A stretch of 64,000 nt of DNA, taken from contig NZ_JANBBE010000004.1 of NCBI RefSeq assembly GCF_024648825.1, positions 434,001-498,000 on the forward strand. Reading direction: 5' to 3'. This DNA comes from Lentzea californiensis (GTDB lineage Bacteria > Actinomycetota > Actinomycetes > Mycobacteriales > Pseudonocardiaceae). Within the stretch, counting starts at the first letter, position 1, and the number at the start of each line of letters is the position of its first letter. This document shows, piece after piece, positions 43,768-57,376 of this stretch. The notes below the pieces were generated by a model. That model did no database searches and was not told the DNA's origin. It saw nothing but the letters and a program-made list of their open reading frames with translations. The translations under genes and the position numbers were made by a program.

Positions 43768-44466
43768 GTGCTTCGGTCGTCGATCCAACTGTCCGACCTC
43801 GCCTTCGACGTGTTGTGGAAGCAGGAGAAGCTGGGGCAGTACCACCCCGCGCTCTCCGTCGATTCGCCCGGTGAGACCGAGGACGAACGCGCGCTCATCG
43901 AGCGCGACGTCATCGGCGAGCTGCGGCGGGTCGGGCTCGACCACCCGGACGTCCGGGGCACGCTGCACCTGATCGCCAAGGCGGATCACGACTACTCGGC
44001 CTGGATCGCGGTCACGCCGAACGAGACCAAGCCCGTGGTGGTCGCGGCGAACTCGCAGCACGGTGTGCTCGCCCTGCACGACAACGGGTTCGTGCAGCTG
44101 CACCCGATCCGGCCGGACAACGCGCCGGAGGTCCTCGCGATGCAGTTGCCGGACGTTCCGGCGGGCCGCGGCGCGTCGATCAACGTGCACGAGTCCGAGA
44201 TCAACCTGCACCAGCCGGGCAAGGCGTCGCCGTCGATCTCGCTGCGCCAGCTGCTCGCCCAGCCCCGCAACGGCACGGCGAAGCTGTACGCGGCGAAGCG
44301 CAACGGCGAGGGCAGGCAGCGCGCCAAGACGTTCCTCACCACGATCGACTTCGAGGACGGCCGCTGGCTCGTGGTCAAGTACACCGACCAGAACCAGCAG
44401 ACGTGGGTGCACGCCACCCCGGCGTCGCGCCAGATCATCACCGACTGGCTCAAGCGCCTGACGTAG
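43768..44466 (+). CDS. EspG-family ESX secretion chaperone
   Basis: The 232-residue protein matches the EspG fold family. It starts LRSSIQLSDLAFDVLWKQEKLG, followed by a beta-rich core with DYSAWIAV and QHGVLALHDNGFVQL, and an Arg/Lys-rich C-terminus. EspG proteins bind the PPE tip in the cytoplasm and deliver PE-PPE pairs to an ESX machine. No EccB, EccC, EccD or mycosin gene is present in the window, so the machine must be encoded elsewhere. The GTG start has GGGGG upstream and lies one base after the PPE-like stop. Confidence 0.82.
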   Translation: MLRSSIQLSDLAFDVLWKQEKLGQYHPALSVDSPGETEDERALIERDVIGELRRVGLDHPDVRGTLHLIAKADHDYSAWIAVTPNETKPVVVAANSQHGVLALHDNGFVQLHPIRPDNAPEVLAMQLPDVPAGRGASINVHESEINLHQPGKASPSISLRQLLAQPRNGTAKLYAAKRNGEGRQRAKTFLTTIDFEDGRWLVVKYTDQNQQTWVHATPASRQIITDWLKRLT

Positions 44467-44510
44467 TCGGATTTACCACCACCTAACCGGACTGCACCAG
44501 CGTCGCGGCT

Positions 44511-44939
44511 GTGAGAAAGCCATTCGCCATCGCCGCCGCACTGGCCGCGACGCTGCTGTCCGTCGGTCTGAGCTCCGGCACCGCCCACGCCGAGACCGTC
44601 CCCGGTTGTGCCTCCGCCAAGCAGATCGGCACCACGGGCCACGTGAAGTACCAGGGCGCGACCATCGCGTCGGTCAAGCAGTTCGCCGGGTGCGGCAAGA
44701 ACTACGCCTACACCTGGGTCTGGGACTCCTACGCCAAGAGCCACTCCTACCGCGTCTCGAACTGGATCGCGGTGATCGAGAACGGTGAGGAGTACCCGCG
44801 CGGCGGAGGCGAGGCCGCGAACAGGCAGGAGCTGTGGGGCGCCGGAGCGGCCACGCTCAACAAGTGCACCCGCGCGGTCGCCAGCGTCACCGTCCCCGGC
44901 GGCGGCTACGTGAGCGGCTGGACCGACCTGCGCTGCTGA
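44511..44939 (+). CDS. Small secreted hypothetical protein (142 aa)
   Basis: A Sec signal peptide (MRKPFAIAAALAATLLSVGL to AHA) precedes a mature domain of about 115 residues. It has four cysteines (PGCASAK, FAGCGKN, NKCTRA and the C-terminal RC) that probably form two disulfides, and Tyr/Trp-rich strands such as NYAYTWVWDSYAKSHSY. The GTG start lacks a clear ribosome-binding site. The fold is unknown to me; a small extracellular binding protein is a reasonable guess. It is 44 bases after espG and may or may not belong to that transcript. Confidence 0.7.
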   Translation: MRKPFAIAAALAATLLSVGLSSGTAHAETVPGCASAKQIGTTGHVKYQGATIASVKQFAGCGKNYAYTWVWDSYAKSHSYRVSNWIAVIENGEEYPRGGGEAANRQELWGAGAATLNKCTRAVASVTVPGGGYVSGWTDLRC

Positions 44940-44990
44940 AGTTCACCTCGGGTTTCAGCACCGGCCAGAACCGGCGACTAGAAACCGCAC

Positions 44991-46499
44991 ATGACCTTCG
45001 ACCGTCGTACGTTGTTCAAGGCAGGCGCACTCGGTACGGCCGCGGCGCTGGTGCCCTCGGGCATCAGCCTCGCGAAGTCCGGCCGCCCGATCCTCACCCA
45101 CGGTGTGCAGTCCGGCGACGTCACCTGGGACGGCGGCATCGTGTGGACGCGCGCCGACCGTCCCTCGCGGATGTTCGTCGAGGTGTCCAACGACCCGAGG
45201 TTCCGCCTCTCACGCCGCGTTCGCGGCCCGTTGCTCACCCCGGAGACGGGTGGCACCGGGCAGGTCCGGGTGTCGAGCCTGTTGCCCGGCCGTCCCGCCT
45301 ACTACCGCGTCACGGCCGAGGACCTGCACGGCCGGGCCTGCAGCGCACCCGTCACGGGCAGCTTCACCACCGCCCCGCTCGGCCGCGACGACGTGCGGTT
45401 CGTGTGGTCCGGCGACGTCGCGGGCCAGGGCTGGGGCATCAACCCCGACATCGGCGGCATGCCGATCTTCAAGGCGATGGCCGACCGCGGGCCCGACTTC
45501 TTCATCCACAGCGGCGACAGCGTCTACTCCGACGGCCCGATGCAGGCGAGCGTGACGCTCCCGGACGGCCGGGTCTGGCGCAACGTCGTCACGCCCGAGA
45601 AGTCCAAAGTGGCCGAAACGCTCGACGAGTACCGCGGCCAGTTCGCCTACAACTTCCTCGACGACAACGTGAAGCGCTTCGCCTCCCAGGTGCCGGTCTT
45701 CGCGCAGTGGGACGACCACGAGGTCACGAACAACTGGTATCCGGGTGAGATCCTCGAGAGCCCGCTCTACACCGAGAAGCGCGTGGACGTGCTGGCGCAG
45801 CGGGCTTTCCAGGCGTTCCACGAGTGGATGCCGATCGACCAGAAGCGCGCGGTGGACGGTCGCGTCTACCGGAAGTTCTCCTACGGCCGCAACGTCGAGA
45901 TCTTCGTGCTCGACATGCGCACCTACAAGGACAGGAACACCTCGCCCAAGGACAAGCCGGGTGTCGTCCTCGGCGCCCAGCAGGCGAAGTGGCTCGTCGA
46001 CGGGCTCAGCCGCAGCACCGCCACCTGGAAGATCATCGCGGCGGACCTGCCCATCGGCCTGACCGTGCCGGACGGTACCGACATCGAGGGTGTCGCGAAC
46101 GGCCTGCCCGGCGCGCCCAACGGCCGTGAGCACGAGATCGCGTGGGTGCTCAGGGAACTCAAGCGCCGCCGCGTCAAGAACACCGTGTGGCTCACGGCGG
46201 ACGTCCACTACACCGCCGCGCACCACTACTCGCCCGACCGCGCGGCCGTGGGCGACTTCGACCCGTTCTGGGAGTTCGTGTCCGGTCCGCTGCACGCCGG
46301 TGCGTTCGGCCCGAACACGCTCGACCCGACGTTCGGTCCGCAGGCCGTGTTCGTGCACGCCCCGCCCGCCGCCAACACCTCGCCGCTGGACGGGTTCCAG
46401 CACTTCGGCGAGGTCAAGGCCTCGCAGCACGAGCTCACGGTGTGGCTGCGTGACGCGACCGGCACCTCCCTCTGGTCCAAAACCCTCAGGGCCGCCTGA
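44991..46499 (+). CDS. phoD: PhoD-type alkaline phosphatase
   Basis: The 502-residue exported phosphodiesterase/phosphomonoesterase has a twin-arginine signal (DRRTLFKAGALGTAAALVP). The N-terminal beta domain (about 35-125) ends in SGSFTTAP-like sequence. The metallophosphatase core follows with SGDVAGQGWG, HSGDSVYSDG, WDDHEVTNNW and TADVHYTAAHHY, which supply iron and calcium ligands in characterised PhoD. Such enzymes release phosphate from organic phosphoesters and teichoic acids. No pho box was identified upstream. The ATG has TAGAAA six bases before it, so a very short leader is possible. Confidence 0.92.
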   Translation: MTFDRRTLFKAGALGTAAALVPSGISLAKSGRPILTHGVQSGDVTWDGGIVWTRADRPSRMFVEVSNDPRFRLSRRVRGPLLTPETGGTGQVRVSSLLPGRPAYYRVTAEDLHGRACSAPVTGSFTTAPLGRDDVRFVWSGDVAGQGWGINPDIGGMPIFKAMADRGPDFFIHSGDSVYSDGPMQASVTLPDGRVWRNVVTPEKSKVAETLDEYRGQFAYNFLDDNVKRFASQVPVFAQWDDHEVTNNWYPGEILESPLYTEKRVDVLAQRAFQAFHEWMPIDQKRAVDGRVYRKFSYGRNVEIFVLDMRTYKDRNTSPKDKPGVVLGAQQAKWLVDGLSRSTATWKIIAADLPIGLTVPDGTDIEGVANGLPGAPNGREHEIAWVLRELKRRRVKNTVWLTADVHYTAAHHYSPDRAAVGDFDPFWEFVSGPLHAGAFGPNTLDPTFGPQAVFVHAPPAANTSPLDGFQHFGEVKASQHELTVWLRDATGTSLWSKTLRAA

Positions 46500-46508
46500 C
46501 GGGAGTCG

Positions 46509-46514
46509 TAGGGT
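46509..46514 (+). promoter_or_regulatory. -10 box for a probably leaderless gene
   Basis: TAGGGT ends six bases before the GTG at 46521, with no ribosome-binding site. It lies just after the phoD stop at 46499. Confidence 0.5.
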
Positions 46515-46520
46515 CGGTGG

Positions 46521-47765
46521 GTGCCCATCTCGTTCGACACCACCGGCTTCCGTCAGCTCGACCAGAACACCTGGCAGCACCCCAGCGGTGACCAGGCCGA
46601 ACTGGCCTACTACGGCCTGGTCCCCGACCTCCCGGCCGGGCTGGACGACCTGCCGAGGCTCAGGCACGACCTCGCCCTGATCCACGGCGAGACCGGCTGC
46701 CTGATCGAGGCCCACGTCGTCCAGCTCGGAGGGGCACCTGCGCTGCTGCGGATCGTCAAGCTGCCGCTGCCGAACCAGCCGAACGGGCAGGTGTTCGTCG
46801 GCTCCTTCACCATCCCCAAGGAGAACTGCAGCGCCGTGTTGCAGCTCGGCGCGGTGGAACGCGGCATGACGGGCACGCGGGAGGCCATCCTCGCGTCCGA
46901 GCTCGGGTTCCAGAGCTGGGCCAAGCCGCACCCGTACGCGCCTGAGCTCGAAGGCGTGCTGCCGTTCCACGCGGGCGACGATCCCCGCCACGACGTGAGG
47001 TTCCCCGACCACCCGTTGTCGCGCGTGCGGGCGTGGGCACATCACGTGGTCCGCACGGCACGGGTGGATCCGGGGTTCGCTTCGCTGCCGCCGTTCCGGG
47101 TGCAGGCGCCGCCACCCCCGGTCGCGCCTGGTCAGAGCCTCATCACGGCGCTGCCGAGCCTGCCGGTCAGGGACTTCATCGGGTTGCAGATCGGCGAGCA
47201 GACGACGTACTGGCGGATCACGGACCCGAAGCTCGGGGAGATGCTCGGCCGCGGGCTCATGGGCCGGTCGCCGCTCGCCGAGACCCGGTTCCGCGACATG
47301 CTCCTCATCGACGTCGAGACCGGCGAAGCGATGATCCCCGACCGCTTCACCACCAACGGCCAGATGACCGCGCACGGCACGCGCCTGCAGCAAGTCACGC
47401 TGCCCGAGGCCAACGCGGCGCTCTCCGACGACGACGTCATGGACGCCTTCAAGTGGGCCGGCCGGATGGCGGGGGCGGCGGCGGAACGCGGTGAGTTCCT
47501 GTCCCTGGAACCGATCGAGAACCAGGGCGAGCAGGCCGATCCGCACATCCTGCTGGCCGTGCAGCCGCACGAGGGGCAGCAGATGGTCATCGCCCAGTTC
47601 TCGCCGCCGCCGACCGAGGGGCCGTTGGCCGGCTCGCCGAGCCGAAGCGCACCCGCGACGGCTGAGTCGGTCGAGGGCATCGGCGTGATCGCCGGGCTCG
47701 CGGTCAACGAATGGCGCTCACATCCGCTGCGGATGGCGATCACCTACCGGCGTCCGGCAGGCTGA
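46521..47765 (+). CDS. Cytoplasmic protein of unknown function (414 aa)
   Basis: The 414-residue protein begins MPISFDTTGFRQLDQNTWQH and has no signal peptide or membrane helix. Two halves can be seen: residues 1-160 (with VGSFTIPKENCSAVLQLGAV) and about 205-414 (with GRSPLAETRFRDMLLIDVET and DVMDAFKWAGRMAGAAAERG), joined by a Pro-rich linker. The moderate charge and ordered appearance support a real protein. I do not recognise a family. It seems to have its own leaderless promoter and is transcribed in the same direction as phoD. Confidence 0.7.
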   Translation: MPISFDTTGFRQLDQNTWQHPSGDQAELAYYGLVPDLPAGLDDLPRLRHDLALIHGETGCLIEAHVVQLGGAPALLRIVKLPLPNQPNGQVFVGSFTIPKENCSAVLQLGAVERGMTGTREAILASELGFQSWAKPHPYAPELEGVLPFHAGDDPRHDVRFPDHPLSRVRAWAHHVVRTARVDPGFASLPPFRVQAPPPPVAPGQSLITALPSLPVRDFIGLQIGEQTTYWRITDPKLGEMLGRGLMGRSPLAETRFRDMLLIDVETGEAMIPDRFTTNGQMTAHGTRLQQVTLPEANAALSDDDVMDAFKWAGRMAGAAAERGEFLSLEPIENQGEQADPHILLAVQPHEGQQMVIAQFSPPPTEGPLAGSPSRSAPATAESVEGIGVIAGLAVNEWRSHPLRMAITYRRPAG

Positions 47766-47767
47766 TT

Positions 47768-47779
47768 GCAAACATTTGC
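47768..47779. promoter_or_regulatory. Operator-like palindrome 1 of the amylopullulanase gene
   Basis: GCAAACATTTGC has the form GCAA-N4-TTGC and overlaps a TTGCAA -35-like hexamer (47766-47771). TATTGT at 47791-47796 is a fair -10 after 19 bases. LacI-type maltose regulators of actinomycetes bind related TTGCA-containing sites, so repression by a MalR-like protein is plausible. Confidence 0.55.
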
Positions 47780-47832
47780 GGTGCTCGACGTATTGTTTCC
47801 CGCTGTTTGTCGTGGTTTCGTGCAGCAACCCT

Positions 47833-47844
47833 GCAAGAGTTTGC
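47833..47844. promoter_or_regulatory. Operator-like palindrome 2 of the amylopullulanase gene
   Basis: GCAAGAGTTTGC repeats the GCAA-N4-TTGC form 65 bases after the first copy. It lies between the likely transcription start and the ribosome-binding site AAGGAGGT (47848-47855), a position suited to roadblock or looping repression. Confidence 0.55.
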
Positions 47845-47859
47845 GACAAGGAGGTCGCG

Positions 47860-53259
<5,400 letters not shown>

Positions 53260-53269
53260 TCCCGCTGAG

Positions 53270-53302
53270 AAATAGTTTTGTTCCAGATTAGTTTGGTACC
53301 GT
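53270..53302 (+). promoter_or_regulatory. MarR operator and leaderless promoter of marR
   Basis: The 24-mer at 53270-53293 (AAATAGTTTTGTTCCAGATT...) matches the reverse complement of the site before the efflux gene at 17 of 24 positions. TACCGT at 53297-53302 is seven bases before the marR ATG. A further GATAGTCCCG copy overlaps the preceding gene's stop (53255-53264). Confidence 0.6.
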
Positions 53303-53309
53303 CGAGCTC

Positions 53310-53792
53310 ATGGGCACGACGGGGTGTACTGACCTGATGATGCTGCTGCATCGGACGGGCCACGCGCTGGAGACAGAGCTGACGGCGAGGCTCGCGGAGA
53401 TCGGACTGACTCCGCGAGCCCGCTGCGTGCTGTCCAGCGCGCTGGACGCGGAACTCACGCAGACCGAGATCGCCGACATGATCAGCATCGACAAGACGAC
53501 CATGGTCGTGACGATGGACGCGCTCGAGTCCGCCGGTTACGCCGAGCGCAGGCCGTCGCCGACGGACCGCCGCGCCCGTGTGGTGGTCGTGACCGAGCAG
53601 GGCCGCGCGATCGTGGCGAAGGCCGACGACGTGTACCAGGACGTGGTCGGCAGCGTGCTGGGCTCGTTGCCCGACGACGAGCGCGACGGCATGGTCAACG
53701 GCCTGACGAGGCTGGTCGAGGGCCGTTTGAGCACTCCGGTCGCCTGCGAGAAGCCGCCGCGCAAACGTGCGCTGCGTCATGCCGTTGGGTAG
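53310..53792 (+). CDS. MarR-family transcriptional regulator
   Basis: The 160-residue winged-helix protein binds DNA as a dimer and is released by phenolic or drug-like ligands. The recognition region reads ELTQTEIADMISIDKTTMVV, and the wing is RRPSPTDRRARVVVVT. Helices at both ends supply the dimer interface. The gene appears leaderless. It lies 40 bases before an efflux pump whose upstream region carries a similar operator, so it probably represses both itself and the pump. Confidence 0.92.
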   Translation: MGTTGCTDLMMLLHRTGHALETELTARLAEIGLTPRARCVLSSALDAELTQTEIADMISIDKTTMVVTMDALESAGYAERRPSPTDRRARVVVVTEQGRAIVAKADDVYQDVVGSVLGSLPDDERDGMVNGLTRLVEGRLSTPVACEKPPRKRALRHAVG

Positions 53793-53793
53793 A

Positions 53794-53825
53794 AGATAGT
53801 CCCGTACAAAACTATCTGTTACGGT
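53794..53825 (+). promoter_or_regulatory. MarR operator and leaderless promoter of the efflux gene
   Basis: AGATAGT-N10-ACTATCT is a perfect inverted repeat at 53794-53817. TACGGT (53820-53825) follows and is seven bases before the ATG at 53833, with no ribosome-binding site. A repressor on this palindrome would cover the promoter. Confidence 0.65.
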
Positions 53826-53832
53826 TCCTCTT

Positions 53833-55275
53833 ATGACTTCAGGGGGATCGAGAACTGATTCGCGCTGGCTGGCGCTGATCGTGCTGTGCGCAGGGATGTT
53901 GATGATCGTGCTGGACCAGACGATCGTGAACGTCGCGCTGCCCGCGATCGCGGAAGACCTCAAGTTCGGCCAGGCGGGACTCGCCTGGGTCGTGAACGCG
54001 TACCTGATCGCCTACGGCGGTCTGCTCCTGCTCGCGGGTCGGCTGGGCGACCTGATCGGGCACAAGAAGGTGTTTCTGATCGGCCTGGGCGTCTTCACGG
54101 TGGCGTCGCTGCTGTGCGGGCTCTCGTTCAGCGCCGAGATGCTGATCGTTTCGAGGTTCGTGCAGGGCGCGGGCGGTGCGCTCGCCACGTCCGTGACGCT
54201 GGGCATGGTCGTGACGATGTTCCCCGAGCCCAACGAGCAGAGGCGCGCCATCGGCGTGTTCAGCTTCGTCGCGGCGGCGGGCGCGTCCCTCGGCCTGTTG
54301 CTCGGCGGCGTGCTGACCGACGCCATGTCGTGGCACTGGATCTTCTTCGTGAACATCCCGATCGGCATCGTGGCCGCGGTGGCCGCCGTGCGCCTGGTGC
54401 CCGACTCCGTCGGTCTTGGACTGAAGGAAGGCGCGGACGTCCTCGGCGCACTGCTGATCGTGGCCGCGGTGATGCTCGGCGTCTACACGATCGTCAAGGC
54501 GGAGCACTACGGCTTCGGCTCCGCGCACACGCTGGGACTGGGCGCCGTCGCGCTGGCGTTGCTGGTCGGATTCGTGCAGCGCCAACGGACCGCCGCGAAG
54601 CCCTTGCTGCCGTTGCGGGTGTTCAAGTCCCGCAACGTGACCGGCGCGAACCTGGTGCAGATCTCCATGGTCGCCGGCATGTTCGGCCTGTTCTTCCTCG
54701 GCACCCTCTACATGCAGCTCGTGCTGCAGTACACGCCGTTGCAGATCGGCCTCGCGTTCATGCCCGTCGCAGGCGCGATCGCGGTGTTCTCGGTGTCGCT
54801 GTCAGCCCGCCTGAACATCCGCTTCGGCGAACGCAACATGCTGATCGTGGGCCTGTTGTTCATGCTCGTCGGCATGGTGGTGTTCACGCAGGTGCCGGTC
54901 GACGGCTCGTACGTCGCGCACATCCTGCCCGCCGTGGCGCCGTTGGGCATCGGGCTCGGGTTGTCGTTCCCCGCGTTGATGACGCTGGCGATGTCCGGCG
55001 CCGCACACGACGAGGCGGGCCTCGCGTCCGGTCTGGTGAACACGACCGCGCAGGTGGGCGGTGCCCTGGGACTGGCCGTGCTGGCCACGACCTCGACCAC
55101 CTACACCTCGTCGCTGCTGGCCTCGGGCGTCGGCCGTCTGGAAGCGCTGACCTCGGGCTTCCACCTGGCGTTCTGGATCTCGGCGACGCTCGTGGCGGTG
55201 GCGCTCGGGCTGGCGGTGTTCGTGCTGCGGCAGGTCACCGTCGACCGCGAGGCCCAGCCGGTGCTGGTGCACTAG
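53833..55275 (+). CDS. DHA2-family MFS multidrug efflux transporter
   Basis: The 480-residue inner-membrane protein has about 14 hydrophobic helices, as in the EmrB/QacA proton-drug antiporters. Motif C-like and early family signatures are visible: LDQTIVNVALPAIAEDL in helix 1 and GRLGDLIGHKKVFLIGLGVF as motif A between helices 2 and 3. The long middle (helices 5 to 8) carries FFVNIPIGIVA. It is controlled by the adjacent MarR regulator. The substrate is unknown. Its TAG stop shares the CTAG at 55272-55275 with the convergent membrane protein gene. Confidence 0.92.
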   Translation: MTSGGSRTDSRWLALIVLCAGMLMIVLDQTIVNVALPAIAEDLKFGQAGLAWVVNAYLIAYGGLLLLAGRLGDLIGHKKVFLIGLGVFTVASLLCGLSFSAEMLIVSRFVQGAGGALATSVTLGMVVTMFPEPNEQRRAIGVFSFVAAAGASLGLLLGGVLTDAMSWHWIFFVNIPIGIVAAVAAVRLVPDSVGLGLKEGADVLGALLIVAAVMLGVYTIVKAEHYGFGSAHTLGLGAVALALLVGFVQRQRTAAKPLLPLRVFKSRNVTGANLVQISMVAGMFGLFFLGTLYMQLVLQYTPLQIGLAFMPVAGAIAVFSVSLSARLNIRFGERNMLIVGLLFMLVGMVVFTQVPVDGSYVAHILPAVAPLGIGLGLSFPALMTLAMSGAAHDEAGLASGLVNTTAQVGGALGLAVLATTSTTYTSSLLASGVGRLEALTSGFHLAFWISATLVAVALGLAVFVLRQVTVDREAQPVLVH

Positions 55276-55889
55276 TGATCGGCTAGCTCCACGCGCTTCA
55301 GGACGTCCTCGGTGCGAAGGATCGTGAACTCGCGGTCCTTCGCCTTGAGGACCTTGAGGAAACCCGGGCTCGTCTCGAACACGTAGACCTCCTCGGCGTC
55401 GTTGATCTTCTCCTTGGGCACCCACGGCGTGCTGACGATGGCGGCCACCGCGAGCGCGGAACCGGCGAGCAGCCACGCGAACCACTTGAGCAGCCAACGC
55501 GCGTTGCGAATGGCCAGCATCATGGCCGCGCCGATCGCGACGGCGCCCGCGGAGAGCCACCAACGGTGGTACGTCAGCGTGTGGGACACCATCAGGGCGA
55601 TGAGCACGATCAGCGTGAGAAGCGCTGTGGTGCTCGCGCGTTCCGGGTCTTCGCGGGTGCGGAAGTAGAAGAAGAACGTCGCCGGGGTGACGATCATCAG
55701 CAACACCGTGCTGATCCTGTCGTCCGCCATGAAGGTGCCGAGGAACAGACCGGGTGCGTCGTCCAGTTCCAGGGTGTGGAGCAGGGCGAACGCGGTGTGC
55801 CAGTCGTAGTGCGACACCGCGAGGAGCCGGAGCAGGACGAACAGGACGGCGGCGCCGGTCAGAGCTGATCCGGTGTGCTTTGAACTCAC
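55272..55889 (-). CDS. Integral membrane protein of unknown function
   Basis: The 205-residue protein has about five hydrophobic segments (for example [26 protein letters not shown] and [14 protein letters not shown]). A soluble C-terminal tail of some 45 residues ends in [20 protein letters not shown]. The GTG at 55889 gives [12 protein letters not shown], a reasonable short cytoplasmic N-terminus; the open frame extends further but would add a poorly hydrophobic, cysteine-containing stretch. The family is not recognised. It is convergent with the efflux gene, sharing four bases at the stops, and divergent from ndk. Confidence 0.72.
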   Translation of the reverse strand: MSSKHTGSALTGAAVLFVLLRLLAVSHYDWHTAFALLHTLELDDAPGLFLGTFMADDRISTVLLMIVTPATFFFYFRTREDPERASTTALLTLIVLIALMVSHTLTYHRWWLSAGAVAIGAAMMLAIRNARWLLKWFAWLLAGSALAVAAIVSTPWVPKEKINDAEEVYVFETSPGFLKVLKAKDREFTILRTEDVLKRVELADH

Positions 55890-55986
55890 GCGCAGAACTA
55901 TGACGTATCCCGGGTCACAGCCCTCCCGACGTGCGAGGCTACCCTGTTGGCACATCCCGTACCTGTTTTCGAGGAGTCACACCGTC

Positions 55987-56397
55987 GTGTCCGAGCGCAC
56001 CCTGGTTCTCGTTAAGCCCGATGGCGTTGCCCGTGGTCTCGTCGGCGAGGTGATCGCCCGCATCGAGCGCAAGGGCCTCAAGCTCGCCGCTCTGGAGCTG
56101 CGCACCGCCGACCGCGCCACCGCCGAGCAGCACTACGCGGAGCACGACGGCAAGTCGTTCTACGCCGACCTCGTCGACTTCATCACCGGTGGGCCGCTGG
56201 TCGCCATCGTGGTCGAGGGTGTTCGGGCCGTGCCGGCCTTCCGTCAGCTCGCCGGTGGCACCGACCCCGTCGAGAAGGCCACGCCCGGCACGATCCGCGG
56301 GGACTTCGGGACCGAGGTCCAGTTCAACCTGGTGCACGGGTCCGACTCGGCCGAGTCGGCTGAGCGCGAGATCAAGATCTGGTTCCCGAACCTCTGA
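55987..56397 (+). CDS. ndk: Nucleoside diphosphate kinase
   Basis: The 136-residue enzyme equilibrates nucleoside di- and triphosphates through a phosphohistidine. The active His117 lies in NLVHGSDS; the N-terminal [18 protein letters not shown] and the loop GTIRGDFG are family hallmarks. The GTG start follows GAGGAG. In many actinobacteria ndk directly follows folC and DUF4233; here it is 14.6 kb from them and stands alone with its own hairpin terminator. Confidence 0.97.
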   Translation: MSERTLVLVKPDGVARGLVGEVIARIERKGLKLAALELRTADRATAEQHYAEHDGKSFYADLVDFITGGPLVAIVVEGVRAVPAFRQLAGGTDPVEKATPGTIRGDFGTEVQFNLVHGSDSAESAEREIKIWFPNL

Positions 56398-56412
56398 TTT
56401 CTTGGCTGATTC

Positions 56413-56429
56413 CTGGGGCTCCGCCCCAG
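56413..56429 (+). terminator. Terminator after ndk
   Basis: CTGGGGC pairs with GCCCCAG around a TCC loop, 15 bases after the ndk stop. The GGGGCTCCGCCCC form is a common terminator type in high-GC actinomycetes. Confidence 0.65.
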
Positions 56430-56529
56430 ACCCCGCCAATCTGATCCAAAGCCGGGGGTCTACGCCATCAGCGGGTTGATGGCACGCCTGTTGCTTTGGG
56501 CGGAGTTGCGTTGCGTAGATGGTTGCGTT

Positions 56530-56673
56530 GGTGGGGTGGCTTCGTCACGAGCCGCACCAAGAGCAGGCCACATGCGTGAAGGGGTGTCAAGCGGACGAAA
56601 AGCGTGTCCGGTTGACACCCCTTCACGCATGCAGCAAGAGCTATGGCACGACTCGTGACGAAGCCACCCCACC
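56530..56673. repeat. 144-bp imperfect palindrome between ndk and the GNAT gene
   Basis: The outer arms match perfectly over 22 bp (56530-56551 with 56652-56673). The inner arms match over 26 bp with one mismatch (56571-56596 with 56606-56631) around a 9-base loop. Between them is a mismatched internal segment of 19-20 bases. The whole can form a very long hairpin, much larger than a normal terminator. Short open frames across it have no ribosome-binding sites. It resembles a miniature inverted-repeat or dispersed palindromic element, but only one copy is in the window. Confidence 0.7.
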
Positions 56674-56733
56674 CAGACCGTTCGGTAAGGACGGCTCGCC
56701 TCCGGCGTCGCGTGCGATCGGGTGCGTGGGGGC

Positions 56734-57321
56734 TCAGGTCCGTCGTGGGCTGCTGCCCAGGCCGCCTGCTTCGTCGCCGTTGAGAGTGGTGCCCTCCGGG
56801 TAGCCGAGCGGCAGGTACATCCACACGTCGTCCCACCGTTCGGTGCCCACGGCGATCGCGTTCGGCATCCTCCCGCACTCGCGGAACCCGAGGCTCTCGT
56901 ACAGCTCGATGGCGCCGTGGTTGTTGCCGCGGACGCCGAGCATGACGATTTCGATGCCCTGTTCGCGGGCGTTCTCGATCAGGCCCTCCATCACCCGCTT
57001 GCCCAGGCCCAGGCCGCGGGCCGAGGGGTGGGCCATGATCTGTTGCACCTCGGCGCGGTGCTGGAAGACGGCGGTCGAGCCGCGGCGCCACAAGCCCACC
57101 GCTCGCACCACGCCGTCCACGGTGGCTGCGGTGAAGGCGGCGTCGCCGTCGCGGACCTGTTTGAGGACTGCGTCCAGCCAGGTCGAGATGCGGTCGTAGG
57201 TCGGGGGTTCGTGGTAGCCGACGGCGCCGCCTGCCGCGACCACGTCGTGCACGACTGCGTGGATCTCGGCGCGGAGGTCGTCGTCGGCTTCCGAGAGCCA
57301 GAGCAGGTTCGTCGTGGGCAT
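56734..57321 (-). CDS. GNAT-family N-acetyltransferase
   Basis: The 195-residue protein shows a GNAT core at about 95-175: VQQIMAHPSARGLGLGKRVM is the acetyl-CoA pyrophosphate loop (motif A), and GNNHGAIELYESLGFRECGR is motif B. The N-terminal half has LSEADDDLRAEIHAVV and is variable, so the acceptor substrate is unknown. The ATG at 57321 has TACGAT six bases upstream on the minus strand and no ribosome-binding site, suggesting a leaderless mRNA. It is divergent from the ABC exporter operon. Confidence 0.88.
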   Translation of the reverse strand: MPTTNLLWLSEADDDLRAEIHAVVHDVVAAGGAVGYHEPPTYDRISTWLDAVLKQVRDGDAAFTAATVDGVVRAVGLWRRGSTAVFQHRAEVQQIMAHPSARGLGLGKRVMEGLIENAREQGIEIVMLGVRGNNHGAIELYESLGFRECGRMPNAIAVGTERWDDVWMYLPLGYPEGTTLNGDEAGGLGSSPRRT

Positions 57322-57327
57322 GGGGTG

Positions 57328-57369
57328 ATCGTAATTGCGTCGAGAATTGTCAGACCTGTTCGTTAACGT
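57328..57369. promoter_or_regulatory. Divergent leaderless promoters
   Basis: On the minus strand TACGAT (57328-57333) is six bases before the GNAT ATG. On the plus strand TAACGT (57364-57369) is seven bases before the ABC ATPase GTG. The two starts are only 55 bases apart, so their promoters must overlap. Confidence 0.5.
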
Positions 57370-57376
57370 CGGGCGG

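Noticed and set aside
56460..56803. Several short open frames across the large palindrome.
   Set aside because: They lack ribosome-binding sites and exist on both strands because of the inverted repeat.
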